Below the pieces are notes generated by a model that was not told the origin of the DNA, did not search any database, and saw nothing but the letters and a program-made list of their open reading frames with translations. Positions 35,758 through 38,005 of a stretch of DNA of 38,005 nucleotides are shown here, piece by piece. Origin of the DNA: Caldimonas manganoxidans ATCC BAA-369 (GTDB lineage Bacteria; Pseudomonadota; Gammaproteobacteria; Burkholderiales; Burkholderiaceae_C). The translations under genes were made by a program, and so were the position numbers. The DNA lies in assembly GCF_000381125.1 (NCBI RefSeq), contig NZ_KB905957.1, positions 1 through 38,005 of the forward strand. Reading direction: 5' to 3'. How positions within the stretch are numbered: the first letter of the stretch is position 1; every line of letters starts with the position of its first letter.

Positions 35758-35978
35758 GGAAGCCTCCTATGACGCTGTTGAGGAACAGGTGTCATTGCAG
35801 GCTTCGGGTGGCGAACCTTGGAGGGACCGAATGGCGAACCACGAAGGAACTTCTGGTTCGCCGATGGCCACAAGCACGAACGGCGTGCACGCGGCTCGCC
35901 TGGCCGGACTGGATTGGGATGAGGGGGGTGCGACACAGGCTCCTTCGCACCGATGGAGCGCCGACGGGTCGTGCGGCG
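35758..35978. other. Host intergenic region with inverted repeat
   Basis: No gene is seen between the diguanylate cyclase stop and the HTH start. A perfect 9-bp inverted repeat, GGCGAACCA (35833-35841) and TGGTTCGCC (35854-35862), with a 12-nt loop, could be a terminator-like or REP-like hairpin. A third GGCGAACC occurs at about 35813. The HTH promoter should also lie here. Confidence 0.5.
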
Positions 35979-36968
35979 TCAGCGCCGACTGGACGAATGG
36001 CAGACTGTGGTGTTGCGGCCCTGGGACTTGGCGGCATACAGCGCCTCGTCGGCGTGTTGCAGCACCTCATAGAGATCGGCATCGTCGCTGAGCGCAGCGG
36101 CGGCGCCGATGCTCACCGTCACTGCCAGTCCACCGGGCCGGGCGCGGGCGATCTCCTCATGCGCCCGCGCGGCCACTACCAGCGCTTGCGAGACGTCCGC
36201 GTCGGGCAGCACCAGCGTGAACTCCTCTCCGCCATAGCGAACCACGGTGTCGCTTTGCCGCGCGCAGCGTCGCAGGCACTCGGCCACCCCCGCCAGCACC
36301 GCATCGCCCCGCGCATGGCCGTGCTGGTCGTTGATGGCCTTGAAGTGGTCGATGTCGATCATGAGCACCGCATATGGCCTCCTTGGTGCCGGGCGCGATG
36401 CCAGCGCCTGCGACAGCGCCTGCAGGCTGCGCCGGTTGCCCAACCCGGTGAGGGGATCATGGGCGGCCAGTTCGGACAGGGTGCGGTTCTCGGCCTGCGT
36501 CTGATGGATTTGCCGCTGGAGCTGCCCGTTGAGCAGGCGCAGCCGCGCGTGCGCCTCCTGCAACTGCTCGGCCTGGGATTGCGCGCGTTGCCGGGCCTGG
36601 ATCAGCGCTTGTTCGAAAGCTTGGCGATCCTCGGCGGCGAACAGCAGCCACAAATACTGCGGCTCGGCGTCGTGTTCCATCCGCTTGGCGCTGACATAAG
36701 CCCCCGAGCGCCGGCCGCCTGGCTGCCAGTAGGCAAAGATTTCGACGATGAGGCCGTCGCGGCGCAGCGTGGGCCAGACGTGGGTTTCGAAGAAGATACG
36801 GCCGGCGGGCGTGAGCCAGTCGGTCATCGTCACGGCAACATCGCCTTGCGCACCCGGATCGGGCAAGCCCGCCCACTCGGCCAGCCGAGCGTTGTAGCGC
36901 CGCAGCACGCCCTGGCCGTCGGTCACCCAACAGGGCGCGGGAATGTCGCTCAGGGGGACGTGGCTCAT
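35979..36968 (-). CDS. PAS-GGDEF diguanylate cyclase
   Basis: 329 residues. N-terminal PAS-like sensor (1-115; PCWVTDGQGVLRRYNARLAE), a coiled coil at about 115-165 (IQARQRAQSQAEQLQEAHAR), then the GGDEF domain starting AAHDPLTGLGNRRSL. The catalytic signature GGEEF is at 246-250 and the inhibitory I-site RQSD at 237-240, exactly five residues upstream, so an active, feedback-inhibited cyclase making c-di-GMP is predicted. It lies 31 bp after an RsbQ-like hydrolase on the same strand; RsbQ acts on a PAS domain in Bacillus RsbP. It is soluble, with no membrane segment. Confidence 0.92.
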   Translation of the reverse strand: MSHVPLSDIPAPCWVTDGQGVLRRYNARLAEWAGLPDPGAQGDVAVTMTDWLTPAGRIFFETHVWPTLRRDGLIVEIFAYWQPGGRRSGAYVSAKRMEHDAEPQYLWLLFAAEDRQAFEQALIQARQRAQSQAEQLQEAHARLRLLNGQLQRQIHQTQAENRTLSELAAHDPLTGLGNRRSLQALSQALASRPAPRRPYAVLMIDIDHFKAINDQHGHARGDAVLAGVAECLRRCARQSDTVVRYGGEEFTLVLPDADVSQALVVAARAHEEIARARPGGLAVTVSIGAAAALSDDADLYEVLQHADEALYAAKSQGRNTTVCHSSSRR

Positions 36969-36999
36969 CAGGGGGGGGCGGCTGGGCTCGCGCCCCGCG

Positions 37000-37794
37000 C
37001 TAATCCTTCAACACTCCGCGCACCGCCTCGATGACCAGGTGGGGGTGGCTCATGTGGGCGCAGTGCCCGGTGACGTCGAGCACCTGCAAGGTGCTGAGCG
37101 GCAGATGGGCGTGCAAATACTCGCCCACCGCCAGCGGCGCCAGCGCGTCGCGGGCATGCTGCAAGATGAGGCAGGGGGTGCTCACCCGAGGCAGATCGGC
37201 GCGGTTGTCGGCAAAGAAGGTGGCCTCGGCGAAAGTCTTGGCCATCACCGGGTCGGTGGAGCAGAAGCTCTCGCGCAGTCTGGCGCGCGATGTGTCGCTG
37301 TCGCCGGCGACCACGGGTGCCAAGAAATCCGCCCAGCCCATGTAGTTGCGCTGCATCAGCTCCAGAAGCTCTTGCAGGTCGCTGCGCTCGAAGCCGCCGA
37401 CGTAGGGGGGATCGTTGACGAAGCAGGGGTTGGGGCCGATCAGGACCAGGTGCCGGAACCATTGCGGGCGCTCGATGGCCGCCAGCATGGCGATCGAGCA
37501 GCTCACCGAATGCGCCACCACTACCACGTCGCGGGTCAATCCGGTGGCCTCGCACACCTCCAGCAGGTCCTGCGCATAGCCGCGCAAATGGCAATAGCGC
37601 TGCACCGAAAACGCCGACGGATCGGAGCGGCCCGAGCCGACGTAGTCGAACAACACCTGCCGGTGCCGGCCGGCGAACGCTGGCGTGATATCGGCCCACA
37701 TGTCTTGATGGCAGCCAAAGCCGTGGGCGTAGAGCACAGGGGTGCCTGGGCCCGCATGGTCGGTGACGTGATTGCGCCGCAGGATGTTCGTCAT
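37000..37794 (-). CDS. RsbQ-like alpha/beta hydrolase
   Basis: 264 residues. RsbQ-type start ILRRNHVTDHAGPGTPVLYA, then HGFGCHQDMWADITPAFAG, VLFDYVGSGRSDPSAFSVQR, and the nucleophile elbow AHSVSCSIAMLA (Ser near 95). The acid is in LQHARDALAPLAVGEYL and the histidine in VTGHCAHMSHPHLVIEAV. In Bacillus, RsbQ supplies or senses a small ligand for the PAS domain of RsbP. Related KAI2/D14-like hydrolases cleave butenolides. Here the partner is the PAS-GGDEF protein immediately downstream. ATG 37794 is the first residue of the conserved start. Confidence 0.92.
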   Translation of the reverse strand: MTNILRRNHVTDHAGPGTPVLYAHGFGCHQDMWADITPAFAGRHRQVLFDYVGSGRSDPSAFSVQRYCHLRGYAQDLLEVCEATGLTRDVVVVAHSVSCSIAMLAAIERPQWFRHLVLIGPNPCFVNDPPYVGGFERSDLQELLELMQRNYMGWADFLAPVVAGDSDTSRARLRESFCSTDPVMAKTFAEATFFADNRADLPRVSTPCLILQHARDALAPLAVGEYLHAHLPLSTLQVLDVTGHCAHMSHPHLVIEAVRGVLKD

Positions 37795-37863
37795 GGGTTT
37801 GAGCTCCCCCTCGAAGGACAGGCCAGCGTCAAACTGGTCGCGTTTCCCACGCCACTATCTTAT

Positions 37864-38005
37864 GGAAACGCTGATCAAGTCCTGCGCCTGGCAGTAGTCC
37901 GTCTTGTCGCCCTGGTGATGGGCGGCGATGATTACGGTCATGAAGCAGATGACCTTGGCAGCGGCGGCCGATGCGTCCGCGGGATTCGAGCGTTTTCGCA
38001 AGCCC
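37864..38005 (+). mobile_element. IS5-family element, left end only
   Basis: From GGAAACGCTGATCAAGTCC (37864), which looks like an IS5-group terminal repeat, to the window edge. The transposase start is at 37940. The rest lies outside the window, so completeness is unknown. The element sits about 70 bp upstream of the hydrolase gene, pointing away from it. Confidence 0.6.
37940..38005 (+). CDS. IS5-family transposase, N-terminal fragment
   Basis: 22 codons reading MKQMTLAAAADASAGFERFR followed by KP, cut by the window end. This matches the usual start of IS5-group transposases (MKQxTLAxAAD...FExFRKPTRR). Only the beginning can be judged. Confidence 0.65.
   Translation, partial: MKQMTLAAAADASAGFERFRKP

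Noticed and set aside
37861-38005. Minus-strand coding fragment at the right edge
   Set aside because: A frame is open, but the plus strand reads as a typical IS5 transposase start behind an IS5-like terminus.

Overview
The window is a nearly complete, GC-rich (roughly 70% by eye) Mu-like transposable prophage, about 35.56 kb at positions 94-35652, with short pieces of host chromosome on both sides. The host is probably a Gram-negative proteobacterium, most likely a betaproteobacterium. This is inferred from the high GC, the BcepMu-like gene set, the Rz/Rz1 spanins (which need an outer membrane) and the flanking genes; the sequence does not prove a genus. The prophage has split a host gene for a small helix-turn-helix protein. 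Its N-terminal part lies at 35653-35757 and its C-terminal part at 1-93, both on the minus strand. A shared 10-bp sequence at the two junctions holds the target duplication.

Layout. 94-935: left end, minus-strand repressor and an unusual operator-like repeat array. 936-8095: early and middle genes, comprising a Ner-like regulator, transposase A (with a very long linker that hides a small ORF and a tRNA-like structured segment), ATPase B, small regulators, GemA and a Mor/C-family activator. 8118-9872: lysis cassette (SAR lysozyme, Rz with nested Rz1) and small proteins. 9883-19800: Mu-type packaging and head genes (gp27, gp28, gp29, gp30 with a possible nuclease tail, G, protease I with nested scaffold Z, major head T, gp36). 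19797-31400: gp37/gp38-like proteins followed by a P2-type contractile tail (sheath, FII tube, E with frameshift extension, tape measure, U, X, D, V, W, J, I). 31417-32691: tail fibre and a small companion. 32715-35596: a complete diversity-generating retroelement (DGR), made of variable protein with VR, Avd, TR and reverse transcriptase. It ends inside the right-end transposase sites.

How it works together. A and B would move and replicate the phage, and the repressor and Ner-like protein would switch lysis and lysogeny. The Mor-like activator is the obvious candidate for turning on three late transcription units. Each of these starts with the same 54-bp layout: TGAACGCTTTC at the start, GACSAT 38 bases later and the ATG 51 bases later (at 8118, 16943 and 28311). 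The DGR copies its template with errors at adenines into the C-terminal lectin-like domain of the last tail protein, which should change receptor specificity. VR and TR differ at exactly seven positions, all adenines in TR.

Several genes run against the phage on the minus strand (4833-5273, 6923-7162, 11723-11992, 15881-16765 and perhaps 22820-22975) and are lysogenic-conversion candidates. Right flank: a PAS-GGDEF diguanylate cyclase and an RsbQ-like hydrolase form a minus-strand pair, followed by the truncated start of an IS5-family element.
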